DNA from: Bdellovibrionales bacterium Ga0074139
Lineage (GTDB): Bacteria; Bdellovibrionota; Bdellovibrionia; Bdellovibrionales; Bdellovibrionaceae
Length of the DNA: 64,000 nucleotides
NCBI GenBank assembly: GCA_001464795.1
Contig: LNEB01000003.1
Coordinates: 1 to 64,000 of the forward strand
Direction: 5' to 3'
Positions 1 to 8,137 of this stretch are shown piece after piece. The notes under the pieces are model-generated. The model was not told the origin of the DNA. It saw only the letters and a program-made list of their open reading frames with translations, and searched no databases. Each line of letters begins with the position of its first letter. The first letter of the stretch is position 1. The translations under genes were made by a program, and so were the position numbers.

Positions 1-1
1 A

Positions 2-1215
2 ACCAATCAAACTTCTGCGACCTTTGCTTTTTCAAGCCCAGGTAGCGTGACCTTTGAATGTCAGTTGGACACAGCGGCCTACGCGGCTTGCACTTCACCT
101 AGAACTGTTACCGGTTTATCTGCAGGGGCCCATGTGTTTAGGGTCAGGGCTCGAAGTGCAGCTGGCAATTTATCAACACCTATCATGCACTCTTGGTCAG
201 TGGATTTAGCAGCTCCCACTGTGAATTTAACTTCCATGCCTTCTGTGAATACCAATCAAACTTCTGCTAATTTTGCTTTTTCAGGAACTGGAATTGTTAA
301 TTACGAATGCCAGCTTGATTCCGCGGCCTACACATCATGCACATCGCCTCGCGTGCTATCAGGTCTTTCAGTAGGGGCCCATACTTTTCGAGTCCGCGGT
401 ACTAATGCGGCTGGCAACGTTTCAGCTCCTGTGCAATTCGTTTGGAACGTAGAGCTTCAAGCCTCAGCCATTGCTTTTACTCAGCAGCCACAGCCTGTTA
501 TTGGTGCTAGCAGTGCCACTTTTGCATTTTCGGGAAATAATATTGCAAGTTATGAATGCCAACTGGACAGCGCAGCTTATGCGGCTTGTACATCTCCTCG
601 TGTATTATCAGGGCTTGTGGCTGGTGCTCACGTGTTTCGAGTTCGCGGTGTAAGCTTAGCTGGAAATATTTCTCAAGCGGTCAGCTACAACTGGACAGTG
701 GAATTAGCTCCGCCCGCAGTGAACATAATATCGGGACCTAGTAATCCTACTAATCAAAGTACAGCGGTCTTTAATTTTTCTGGTACTGATGCGGTCCGTT
801 TTGAGTGTCAGTTGAATGGTGCTGCCTTTAGCACTTGCACATCACCGCATACAATTGCGAATTTAGTGGCTGGGAACTACAATTTAAACATCAGAGCTAT
901 CAATAATACAGGATTGGTTTCCACCAATAGAAGTTACGACTGGAGCGTTGACCTAACGCGACCAACAGTAAGGATGACTTCTGCACCAAGGAATTCCACT
1001 CGAGATGTCAATGTGCAAGTCGCTTTTGTGGGTGAAGATGCTGGTGGTATTAATCGCTATGAATGTTCATTAAACAACAGCCAGTTTGCTGCTTGTACAA
1101 GCCCTTTGCTGTATTCCAATCTGAGGGATGCTAATTATACTTTCCAAGTACGTGCCATTGACAATGCTGGGAATTTTTCATTTGTTAACGGCGCTACTTG
1201 GTACGTGGATACAAC
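2..1215 (+). repeat. Tandem Ig-like coding repeats
   Basis: Five units start near bases 2, 236, 466, 715 and 961, with a period of about 240-255 nt. Units 1-3 are closely alike at DNA level, sharing the accaatcaaacttctgc start (units 1 and 2) and a tgccagctggac-like core. Units 4 and 5 have diverged. The array begins before the window, so the copy number is a minimum. Close identity between units makes the copy number prone to change by recombination. Confidence 0.8.
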
Positions 1216-2413
1216 ACCACCTACTTTTGATCGCTTTACATTTTATGCCTCCGCGAACACATTTTCGGTGATTACAAATACGAATAGCAATGACACTCTT
1301 AGTTACAGCCTTGATGGAGCTGCATTTGTCAGACATTCCAATAATATTGAGGTCACAACCAGTTACGGCCCTCATTCTGTGAGGTTTCAGTTAATCGATT
1401 CAGCTGGCAACATGGCTCTTTCATCTGCGTTCAATTTTAATTCTACACAAGCCGTGCAAATATCTCGGGCTGCTACTCCTTATTTTTCTGAAGCAGAAAT
1501 ATCTCCTCGTCAAATTGGTTATCATAATGGTTACTTACATAAGTTTGGTGTCGGATATGGACCAAATACTTCGGGTAAATTCTATTTACAGACCAGCAAT
1601 TTAATGGGTGTAGTGACTCAAACTACCGAGCTGAATTGGTCAGCTTCAGACTTGGTCATTCGCGGTAACTATGCCTACCTTGCAGGGGACAGATGCACCA
1701 TCCATGTCATGTCACTAGAAAATCCAGCGGCCCCAGTTTTTGTACGATCTGTGAGTGCTCCACAGGGCTGCACTCTTAGTGGGACATTTTGGATTTATCG
1801 TTTACATATAAGAGATGGTTCGAACGATCTGGTTTACATCGGCCCTGGACAGGGCGAAGAAGATTATTTGACTTTATTTTCAATCAACAATCCCTCCACA
1901 CCCACCTTCGTCATGCACGGTCGGGGAGACATTGATGAAATGACAACTCAAATGAATAGTGATCTTATATATAGCTCCGGCGTACTTCGCCGTTTTGTTA
2001 ACTTAAGTGCCAGTGAAACACTGTTCACAGCTTCACCAATTTTTAGAGTCACCACCAATTTATACAACCGAGAGTTATATATAAATGAAAGAGGCCGAAT
2101 TTCTGTTTTTAGCGGGGCTACTTCGAATTACAGTTTCCAAGACAATAATTCATTTTTATCGGGGATTCACCCAAATGCTTCACTCTCGGTCTATGGAAAT
2201 TACTTAGTCAGCAGTTGGGGTAGTTTGTCTGTCTATGATATTTCTGATCGCAGCCGGATTCGCCTAGTGGCTACGATTTCCGAAACGGGTACTGCACAAA
2301 ATCACTTCACACGCGTTTTAAACTTCGATGTAGCCACAAAAACCTTGGTGATCATTGAGAGTCGATCACAAACTGGGATCGAGGGATTTATTCAGACAGT
2401 GGTGCTTCCTTGA
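2..2413 (+). CDS. Ig-like repeat surface protein with C-terminal propeller-like region (5' partial)
   Basis: The reading frame is open to the left edge of the window (codons from base 2), so the N-terminus and any signal peptide are missing. At least five tandem Ig-like units of about 80-88 residues fill roughly bases 2-1215. Each carries a Cys pair about 12 residues apart in the pattern F/YECQLDxAAYxxCTSP, then a GxHxFxVRxxxxAGN strand. This is the bacterial Ig-like architecture common in large secreted or surface proteins. The last 300 residues differ and contain phrases such as SLENPAAPVFV and VYDISDRSRI, reminiscent of LVIVD-type beta-propeller blades. An adhesin or other surface role is inferred. 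The gene ends 9 nt before the aminopeptidase P gene. Confidence 0.8.
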   Translation, partial: TNQTSATFAFSSPGSVTFECQLDTAAYAACTSPRTVTGLSAGAHVFRVRARSAAGNLSTPIMHSWSVDLAAPTVNLTSMPSVNTNQTSANFAFSGTGIVNYECQLDSAAYTSCTSPRVLSGLSVGAHTFRVRGTNAAGNVSAPVQFVWNVELQASAIAFTQQPQPVIGASSATFAFSGNNIASYECQLDSAAYAACTSPRVLSGLVAGAHVFRVRGVSLAGNISQAVSYNWTVELAPPAVNIISGPSNPTNQSTAVFNFSGTDAVRFECQLNGAAFSTCTSPHTIANLVAGNYNLNIRAINNTGLVSTNRSYDWSVDLTRPTVRMTSAPRNSTRDVNVQVAFVGEDAGGINRYECSLNNSQFAACTSPLLYSNLRDANYTFQVRAIDNAGNFSFVNGATWYVDTTPPTFDRFTFYASANTFSVITNTNSNDTLSYSLDGAAFVRHSNNIEVTTSYGPHSVRFQLIDSAGNMALSSAFNFNSTQAVQISRAATPYFSEAEISPRQIGYHNGYLHKFGVGYGPNTSGKFYLQTSNLMGVVTQTTELNWSASDLVIRGNYAYLAGDRCTIHVMSLENPAAPVFVRSVSAPQGCTLSGTFWIYRLHIRDGSNDLVYIGPGQGEEDYLTLFSINNPSTPTFVMHGRGDIDEMTTQMNSDLIYSSGVLRRFVNLSASETLFTASPIFRVTTNLYNRELYINERGRISVFSGATSNYSFQDNNSFLSGIHPNASLSVYGNYLVSSWGSLSVYDISDRSRIRLVATISETGTAQNHFTRVLNFDVATKTLVIIESRSQTGIEGFIQTVVLP

Positions 2414-2422
2414 TGGTAAAAT

Positions 2423-3748
2423 GTGAAAGTCATTGCCAAATCTCCATTCCCATCACAAAATTTTAACATGACTCTATTTACCCCAAATGTTTACAAACTC
2501 CGCCAGCAAAAAGCAGCTACTGTTGTACAGTCCGAGCTCAATGATTCTGAGCTTCTGGTGATTCACTCCGGGCACCCGCAGAAAAAACCTGGGGGGCTTG
2601 ATCAGACTTATGATTTTTTACCGCATCCTTTATATTTTTGGCTGACCGGGCACAGAAGACCTTTTGGAGTTTTTGTCATTTCAAAAAAAGAAATTTACGG
2701 TGAATTTCAAAGAAATCTAACTTCTACAGAAATTGTCTGGGAAGGGGCACAATGGAATTTTATCTCTGATAAGTCTTTGACTGATTTTGAAAATTTAAAA
2801 AAGCAATTTTCTGTGATCACACATCTTGGACTATGGCCTGGTTTGGAATCTGAAGAGCAAAAAGAAAGAGCTTTTTCTTTTCATATTTTACTTGATCAAG
2901 TGCGCCGCAAAAAAGATGCTGCTGAAATTAAGCAAATCCGAGAGCTTGCAAGTCTTGCGAATCATGGTTACGAAGCTTTGGCTTTGGCTGTCACCCCAGG
3001 AGTCAGTGAGCGTGAGCTTCAATTGGTTTATGAAAACGCTGTGCTTCAGGCAGGTGCCGAGAAAATGCCCTACGGAAGCATTGTGGGAACTGGTGAAAAT
3101 TCAGCCATTTTACATGCTGTACCAAGTTCACAGAAACTTAAATCTGGAGAAATGGTTTTAGTTGATGCGGGTGCTGACATTCAAGATTACTGCGTTGATA
3201 TCACTCGCATGTTTCCAGTTAGTGGAAAGTTTTCACCACAGCAGCAGGATATCTATGACATTGTTTTAACAGCTCAGCTTCAAGCCATTGATCAATGCAA
3301 AATTGGAAACCAATGGAAAGATGTTCATTTATTAACTGCTGAAATAATTGCTGAAGGACTTTCCGATTTTGGACTGTTTAAAACTTCAGTCTCAGATGTC
3401 CTTGAAAGTGGAGCCATTTCTGTTTTTTATCCCCACGGGGTCGGGCACCTGGTGGGTCTCAAAGTCCGAGACACTGGCGTGATTGAAAATAGAGCTCCTA
3501 AAAAATACGCCGGTGCCAACTTGCGTGTTGATCTTAAGCTTCAGGAAGGTTTTTGTGTGACCGTTGAACCGGGTTGTTATTTCCCCCGGGCTTTTATCGA
3601 AGATCCTGTGATCCGTGAAAAATACAAAAATCACATCAATTGGGCAGTAGCTGAAAAGTGGAAAAACTTTGGCGGCATTCGCTTAGAAGATGATGTTTTG
3701 ATCACTTCAAAGGGCCCCGATGTGCTGACATCTGTGGTAAAGAAGTAA
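2423..3748 (+). CDS. pepP: Xaa-Pro aminopeptidase (aminopeptidase P, M24B)
   Basis: Cytosolic metallopeptidase that removes an N-terminal residue preceding proline. The five expected dinuclear metal ligands are visible: D248 (VDAGAD), D259 (VDITR), H342 (HGVGH), E382 (VEPGCY) and E422 (RLEDD). The D-D and D-H spacings (11 and 83) equal those of the E. coli enzyme. The last two gaps are longer than in E. coli, suggesting a small insertion in the pita-bread domain. The N-terminal creatinase-like domain includes the FLPHPLYFWLTGHRRPFGVF stretch. Length is 441 aa from a GTG at 2423; an ATG at 2468 (MTLFTPN) is an equally possible start because neither has a clear Shine-Dalgarno. It lies immediately downstream of the Ig-repeat gene. 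Confidence 0.93.
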   Translation: MKVIAKSPFPSQNFNMTLFTPNVYKLRQQKAATVVQSELNDSELLVIHSGHPQKKPGGLDQTYDFLPHPLYFWLTGHRRPFGVFVISKKEIYGEFQRNLTSTEIVWEGAQWNFISDKSLTDFENLKKQFSVITHLGLWPGLESEEQKERAFSFHILLDQVRRKKDAAEIKQIRELASLANHGYEALALAVTPGVSERELQLVYENAVLQAGAEKMPYGSIVGTGENSAILHAVPSSQKLKSGEMVLVDAGADIQDYCVDITRMFPVSGKFSPQQQDIYDIVLTAQLQAIDQCKIGNQWKDVHLLTAEIIAEGLSDFGLFKTSVSDVLESGAISVFYPHGVGHLVGLKVRDTGVIENRAPKKYAGANLRVDLKLQEGFCVTVEPGCYFPRAFIEDPVIREKYKNHINWAVAEKWKNFGGIRLEDDVLITSKGPDVLTSVVKK

Positions 3749-3756
3749 ATAGACTG

Positions 3757-4833
3757 TCATTGAAGTTTCTGCCAAGGCCCAGGGATTGATTCACGAGACA
3801 GAAATGCAAGAAATTGTTTTCGTAACGTTTGGATTTTTGCCCTATCAAGTGAGTTATAACCTTGCACAAGATCTGGTGCTAAATATTCAATCAGTGTGAC
3901 TTCGCGGACAGCTGTTATCTGATTAAGTCCAATTTTATTTGTGACGAGCTCTTGCTCGGTATCAATTCCATAATCTTTAACAATGACACCCGTGATGTTT
4001 TTAAGCTTATATTCATAGGCCTTTCGCACTGAAACGATCATCCCAATTTCATCACTTTTAACACCATTTTGAATAAGCAAGTGTTGAGCATTCTGATCAG
4101 ATATCGACACACTTGAAAACATACCACTGGGAATAATATTTTTAGCATTATTTTCTTTTCGAGTTGTTGAGACAAAAAATCCTCCAAACGAGGTCTTAAG
4201 CGAATGTTCAAGCAAAGAAATTCCAGAGTCTTTTCTTAATGGATTTGGAAAAAAACCACCTGCCGCTACAATTTCTTGAGGTGTACGTTGATCAAATCGG
4301 TAAGCCTCGTGAACCATCTCCAATTGTTCTCCACTCAATTTTACCTGCTGCTTGAAGTTTTCCATCGTAAAAGCCGTTCCTGTGGGTTTTAGATCTACAT
4401 TTAACCTCGTGTGTAGGATGCGAGCCATCCGTTGAACCTGAATTCGAAACATTTCAATAGATTTTGGACTCGATAGGTTGACCTCTAATTCATTTTTGTT
4501 TTGCATTACGAATGCAAGTGACTCGCTGTCGCTCGAGGCGATTCTAAAAATTTCTTCAGGTGCAAGCTTGGATAATGCGGTAGAGCCTTTTACAGGTGCT
4601 CGAAACTCAATTTTATCCATCCTGTCAGGCATCACCCGCATGATTTCAGGGTTATCGGGAAGTCTCCAATCAGGCCAAGGGATGGGGGGCAGGTTATCAA
4701 CTTTGGCTGGATTTAAAGCTACGACCAGTCCGCACCCCTTGGGGGTAGAACCGAGTGACGTAATAGGCATCACAAGTGTCAAAATTGTGAATACTTCAGT
4801 CAGCTTAAAGCGAAATAACAGGTCAACCAGCAT
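3757..4833 (-). CDS. Putative secreted mono-ADP-ribosyltransferase (cholera/pertussis toxin-like, R-S-E class)
   Basis: 358 aa with a hydrophobic N-terminal segment (residues about 11-28) that looks like a signal peptide. Residues 176-318 carry the signature of NAD-dependent ADP-ribosyltransferases of the enterotoxin A/pertussis S1 type, in order. AYRFDQRTPQEIVAAGGF contains R179 and matches the VYRxDxRxPxxIxxxGG start of the fold. GGFFVSTTR (S222-T223-T224) is the STS-like NAD-binding motif. TEQELVTNKIGLNQI contains E293-x-E295 and resembles the DEQE...GGI segment of cholera toxin. Residues 30-175 are of unknown type. Known family members modify Arg or other residues of G proteins; the target here is unknown. 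It converges on pepP (9 nt between stops) and lies 66 nt downstream of a small secreted protein on the same strand. No Shine-Dalgarno is obvious. Confidence 0.72.
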   Translation of the reverse strand: MLVDLLFRFKLTEVFTILTLVMPITSLGSTPKGCGLVVALNPAKVDNLPPIPWPDWRLPDNPEIMRVMPDRMDKIEFRAPVKGSTALSKLAPEEIFRIASSDSESLAFVMQNKNELEVNLSSPKSIEMFRIQVQRMARILHTRLNVDLKPTGTAFTMENFKQQVKLSGEQLEMVHEAYRFDQRTPQEIVAAGGFFPNPLRKDSGISLLEHSLKTSFGGFFVSTTRKENNAKNIIPSGMFSSVSISDQNAQHLLIQNGVKSDEIGMIVSVRKAYEYKLKNITGVIVKDYGIDTEQELVTNKIGLNQITAVREVTLIEYLAPDLVQGYNSLDRAKIQTLRKQFLAFLSRESIPGPWQKLQ

Positions 4834-4899
4834 AGAGCACTAGTATTGCAATTACTTGGCCTCATATCCGTCCAATTTCAGCAAAAATTAAATTGAATT

Positions 4900-5397
4900 C
4901 TATTGGCAGAGCCCAAAACCATTTACAAAGTTGACCCAAGTATTAAGTTGCTTTGTAGGCTCACCTTTTTCATCCAAATAACCGCTGGCCACGTGAGCCT
5001 GGAAAAGCTTACATTTGCCGGTCATCGTATCTTCGATTTCAACCAAGATATTGGGCATTGTTTCAGAATCATTCATTAATATATCGATTGCTTTTTCTTT
5101 TTCGGCATTAGAAATTTTCTTCTTCATCACTTTCTCTATTGCTTTGTCTAAATCGTTATTCGTATTAACTTCACGAATGGATTTAATAATTTCGGCTCCA
5201 CTAAGTTTTTTTTGTAAAATTAATGCCTGAATAGTTGTTGTCATTCGGTCCGTGGACAGAAGTGAAATCACATTGGACTCTTCGTCAATTCCTTCAACTG
5301 TCGTTAAATCCTGGTAGGTGTAAGACTTGTATGTATCTGCTTGTGACACAGATATAAAACAAAAACATACAACTGCAATGAGACTTGATTTTAACAT
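4900..5397 (-). CDS. Small secreted protein of unknown function, upstream of the ADP-ribosyltransferase
   Basis: 165 aa with a clear Sec signal peptide (MLKSSLIAVVCFCFISVSQA, cleavage near A20-D21) and a strong Shine-Dalgarno (aaggag 5-10 nt before the start). The mature part is rich in Lys, Glu and Asp, is likely helical, and has two Cys near the C-terminus (GKCKLF and GFGLCQ) that could pair. No domain recognised. It is transcribed in the same direction as the ADP-ribosyltransferase gene 66 nt downstream and could share its promoter. A role as partner, chaperone or inhibitor is only inference from position. Confidence 0.75.
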   Translation of the reverse strand: MLKSSLIAVVCFCFISVSQADTYKSYTYQDLTTVEGIDEESNVISLLSTDRMTTTIQALILQKKLSGAEIIKSIREVNTNNDLDKAIEKVMKKKISNAEKEKAIDILMNDSETMPNILVEIEDTMTGKCKLFQAHVASGYLDEKGEPTKQLNTWVNFVNGFGLCQ

Positions 5398-5603
5398 CTT
5401 GAAACTCCTTTTTTAGTAAGCACTCATGGTTGGGTGCAAACCCAGGACCGTCTGGATTTGTTCTCAAACGAAATTAGCGAAAAGGATTAGTCAGAGTGAC
5501 AATTTTTTGCATTTTTTATCTGTCAAAAGTTGATGCAGATGCTTAATGGCTGTGAGTAGGGTATCTTCATTTTTTATTGATCTAATTAAACAAGGACATC
5601 ATC

Positions 5604-6008
5604 ATGATAAAAATATACATCGTATTATTTAGCTTTTTAGCAATGCCCGCAGCCCAGGCCTATACCTTGGATTTACCTAATAAGGCTGTTTATGCAAATA
5701 AAAAATGTCAACTTCAGTTAGGCAAAAAGAAATTCAGCAAGCCCTCTGTTTATTTAAAAACGGGTGCCATGGTTCAACCAGCCGTATTGAAAACGGCAAG
5801 TGGAGCACATGCATTTGAACTTGTTGATGAGCGCGGTAAAACAGATCAAACCGAATTTGGTCAACTCTCTGTTTCTGGCTTGGTCTACCCAGCCATAGTA
5901 CGCATAAAAAAAGTAAGTGATGAAGCCATCGATTTAGACGTGACACTCGAGCATTGGGCCGGTTGGTCTGATTTCTATGAGCGATGTGGAGTCATGGTTC
6001 TCAATTAA
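5604..6008 (+). CDS. Small secreted protein, unknown function
   Basis: 134 aa. Residues 1-19 (MIKIYIVLFSFLAMPAAQA) form a signal peptide with an AQA cleavage motif. The mature domain has two Cys (KKCQLQ and ERCGVM) bracketing about 90 residues of alternating beta-like sequence, suggesting a small disulfide-closed beta domain in the periplasm. An aagga Shine-Dalgarno precedes the start. It overlaps the convergent 111-aa gene by 4 nt. No family recognised. Confidence 0.7.
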   Translation: MIKIYIVLFSFLAMPAAQAYTLDLPNKAVYANKKCQLQLGKKKFSKPSVYLKTGAMVQPAVLKTASGAHAFELVDERGKTDQTEFGQLSVSGLVYPAIVRIKKVSDEAIDLDVTLEHWAGWSDFYERCGVMVLN

Positions 6009-6340
6009 AATTTAAGTTCACAATCAACAGTGGCGTAATTCCCATCAGCATCTAATCTTAAATGAAGGTGCTGAAGGTTGAAATCAATTGAATGAGTGGA
6101 ACCCTTAGATTTTGTCTTGATGTTTTCAAGAGTTAAAGAATTAAGTCGATTTTCAATGACGTCCACATAAAAAATCCAATCTTCATCCTGATAGCTAATA
6201 TTTGCCATGGCAAATTCATTAAGTTGGACCTCGTGCTTGGAAAGACGGGTATTGATTAAAGATACGCATGACAAGATTTGAGGGTACTGTTGAGCCTGTA
6301 GTGTTAACGGAAATAGAAATAAAAAAAGAATTTTGTTCAT
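6005..6340 (-). CDS. Small secreted protein, unknown function
   Basis: 111 aa with a short signal peptide (MNKILFLFLFPLTLQAQQ, cleavage after LQA) and two Cys (ILSCVS and TVDCEL). The rest reads as beta-rich, with several LHL/NLQHL stretches. Its ATG directly abuts a perfect inverted repeat and has no Shine-Dalgarno, so translation may depend on coupling to the upstream metallopeptidase-like gene, which ends 45 nt before it on the same strand. No homologue recognised. Confidence 0.65.
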   Translation of the reverse strand: MNKILFLFLFPLTLQAQQYPQILSCVSLINTRLSKHEVQLNEFAMANISYQDEDWIFYVDVIENRLNSLTLENIKTKSKGSTHSIDFNLQHLHLRLDADGNYATVDCELKF

Positions 6341-6363
6341 AGGTTCGAGAATATCTCGAACCT
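6341..6363 (-). promoter_or_regulatory. Perfect inverted repeat directly against a start codon
   Basis: The arms aggttcgaga and tctcgaacct (10 bp each, 3-nt loop) end at the base next to the ATG of the 111-aa gene, leaving no room for a Shine-Dalgarno. On the minus strand it also sits 23 nt past the stop of the metallopeptidase-like gene. It could be a terminator or mRNA-end stabiliser for that gene, though no T-run follows directly, or an operator or translational control hairpin for the next gene. Confidence 0.6.
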
Positions 6364-6385
6364 GGTTATTGAGCCAATGCTTTTT

Positions 6386-7450
6386 TCATTTTTTGAACGA
6401 ACCCATGTGGTCACCGATAGACTGAATTAAGATTCCATTGGCTTCGACGTCTGTCATGTCTTCTAATTTGGATGGTTCAACTTTAGAGAATTTTTCAATT
6501 GCCAGTAACACCGATTGCACAAGCGGCTTCGAACCACCGCCATTTAAGTATAAAGGATAGCGCAAGTAATTTTGATATAGAAAAAGCCGTGTAGGTCCGA
6601 AAACATCATGAGCATCTTCTGTGTATTTTTCTTTCCAGCTATTAATATCGTTAGCAATGTCCGTAAAATCGCGATGGGTATGCGGGCTATCTGTTCTTTT
6701 TGATCGATTCGTATTCTTAGGACCAACAACTAAGCCTTCCTCTGCCATTGATCTTGGGTTTCCAGTTGTTAAAACAAGAAATAAATCAGCAAATAATTCT
6801 TCCATTGCAGTCAACAGCCTAAAGCTGCCATGTTCTTGCATTTTATCAAGAGCATCACTTAGCTTCATAAATTCAGCGACTAAATCTTTAACTGAATCGA
6901 CGTCAATTTTCCCCTCTGAATCTCGGCTTGCCTTTTCATTAATTAACACTGCTAGCTCTTGGGATTTAGCCTCCAAAAAGACAGCTTCAGCTACTGGAGA
7001 ATTTTTTCTTTTTAAAAAATAGTTCTGAAAAACTTTGTGACCAATTTCATGATAAAAAAAGGACAATGAGCGGATGGGGTGGGTATTATAAAATCGCCAC
7101 TCACCCGATTTTTTAAACGGTTTAATGTCAAAAGTTCTTTGATAAGGAACTGTAATGTCAATTAAGTCCATTCGATGTTTAGCTGATGCGATCGAGCCTT
7201 CAAAGTTAAAATTGGGATGAATTGTTATTTGAATTGGGGCAGTTGGAAACTCTAATCCAATTCTGACAGCAACAGTCTTTGCGCTATCAATGGCTTTTAA
7301 ATAATGATTTTTAAGTTTTTTATTAGAAAATGAAACTGCATTGGAATCAATAGTCAAAATATCAGATTGTGATTCAGAAACGAGCTTGCGACAGCTGACT
7401 GCTGCATGAGAGCTCATAGTCATCAAAAATATTGAAACTATAAATATCAT
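6386..7450 (-). CDS. Secreted HEIGH-motif metallopeptidase-like protein
   Basis: 354 aa with a signal peptide (MIFIVSIFLMTMSSHA, cleavage after SHA). A zincin-type HExxH motif is visible as H134-E-I-G-H138 in SFFYHEIGHKVFQNYF. A downstream acidic helix, EELFADLF (residues 217-224), could give the third zinc ligand, as in gluzincins where an E/D-rich motif follows by 30-90 residues. A secreted zinc peptidase is therefore plausible but the family is not identified. The start overlaps the stop of the 112-aa secreted protein gene by 4 nt (ATGA), so the two are probably translationally coupled. Confidence 0.68.
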   Translation of the reverse strand: MIFIVSIFLMTMSSHAAVSCRKLVSESQSDILTIDSNAVSFSNKKLKNHYLKAIDSAKTVAVRIGLEFPTAPIQITIHPNFNFEGSIASAKHRMDLIDITVPYQRTFDIKPFKKSGEWRFYNTHPIRSLSFFYHEIGHKVFQNYFLKRKNSPVAEAVFLEAKSQELAVLINEKASRDSEGKIDVDSVKDLVAEFMKLSDALDKMQEHGSFRLLTAMEELFADLFLVLTTGNPRSMAEEGLVVGPKNTNRSKRTDSPHTHRDFTDIANDINSWKEKYTEDAHDVFGPTRLFLYQNYLRYPLYLNGGGSKPLVQSVLLAIEKFSKVEPSKLEDMTDVEANGILIQSIGDHMGSFKK

Positions 7451-7785
7451 TCTACTACTTTCTGGTGGATCTTGATAAGCATGGTGGGTAATCCGTCGTT
7501 ATCACAAATTCCATTTTTAGCACCACTGATAACAATGACTTCTGTAATTAAGTCCCCAGAGCGCTGAAGGACGCCTCCACGCGCTTCGGTGTCTGCAATA
7601 AAATAGCTATTGCTCACCTGACTCGCTAGTTGATTCGCTTTAAAATGATCTAAGGTCCCAGCTGCACAAATAACTTCTTTGATCTTATAAGTGGCCGCTT
7701 TTTCAGTTCTTAAATTATCACCGACAGAGCTGAAAGCTGTCGAACATATAGTTAAAAGACTCAAGATTGCCGCTACTTTGTTCAT
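7447..7785 (-). CDS. Small secreted protein coupled to the HEIGH protein
   Basis: 112 aa with a signal peptide (MNKVAAILSLLTICSTAFS) and two Cys in the mature part (VICAAGT and GICDNDG). A good Shine-Dalgarno (taggag) precedes the start. Overlap of 4 nt with the HEIGH metallopeptidase-like gene suggests joint production and export; an inhibitor or propeptide-like partner is possible but unproven. No family recognised. Confidence 0.65.
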   Translation of the reverse strand: MNKVAAILSLLTICSTAFSSVGDNLRTEKAATYKIKEVICAAGTLDHFKANQLASQVSNSYFIADTEARGGVLQRSGDLITEVIVISGAKNGICDNDGLPTMLIKIHQKVVE

Positions 7786-8030
7786 AGGATCTCCTAAATT
7801 AGCTTCTAACTAATTTAGGTGGTAGGGTGCTAAAACTGTTCCAATTTAAATCTGTACTCTAAAAAAATACCAGCAGGCAATAACTTAGAGCGAAGCTCCT
7901 CTTCCAGGCGGAGCTATTTCAAACTCATTTTTTTCACAATAAAGGGTTTGTTAACCTAAACTTTATTTAACTAGTAAAGGTTGTTGTCCTCTTTCCGTCG
8001 ATTATTTTTATTCCATGTGATCTAAGTAAC

Positions 8031-8131
8031 TTCAGGAAGGATGCAGAGGGTGGATTTTTTAAAACTCAAAAGCATCTACTTCTGCCAAGCTGAGTTCGCC
8101 AAAAATATATGGATTTTGGAACCCCAAGATG
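8031..8131. repeat. Intergenic repeat copy C (3' half), in the 7786-8137 gap
   Basis: The 352-nt gap holds no convincing gene. From 8031 it resembles the right half of repeat B: a tcaggaagg-n-gc block, then agggtg, a predicted hairpin (aactca/tgagtt), and the near-identical tail atggattt-n3-aaccccaagatgaag. The tail ends 6-7 nt before the stop of the minus-strand gene at 8138, as the B tail ends 4 nt before the NUDIX stop. A 63-aa plus-strand frame here lies within the repeat and is not credited as a gene. Confidence 0.55.
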
Positions 8132-8137
8132 AAGAAA

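Noticed and set aside
2-1215. CRISPR-like or satellite repeats
   Set aside because: The repeats are codon-phased, about 250 nt long and code for Ig-like domains.
6621-7022. 133-aa plus-strand frame
   Set aside because: It is antisense to the HEIGH protein gene, which has a signal peptide and motif; the frame has neither.
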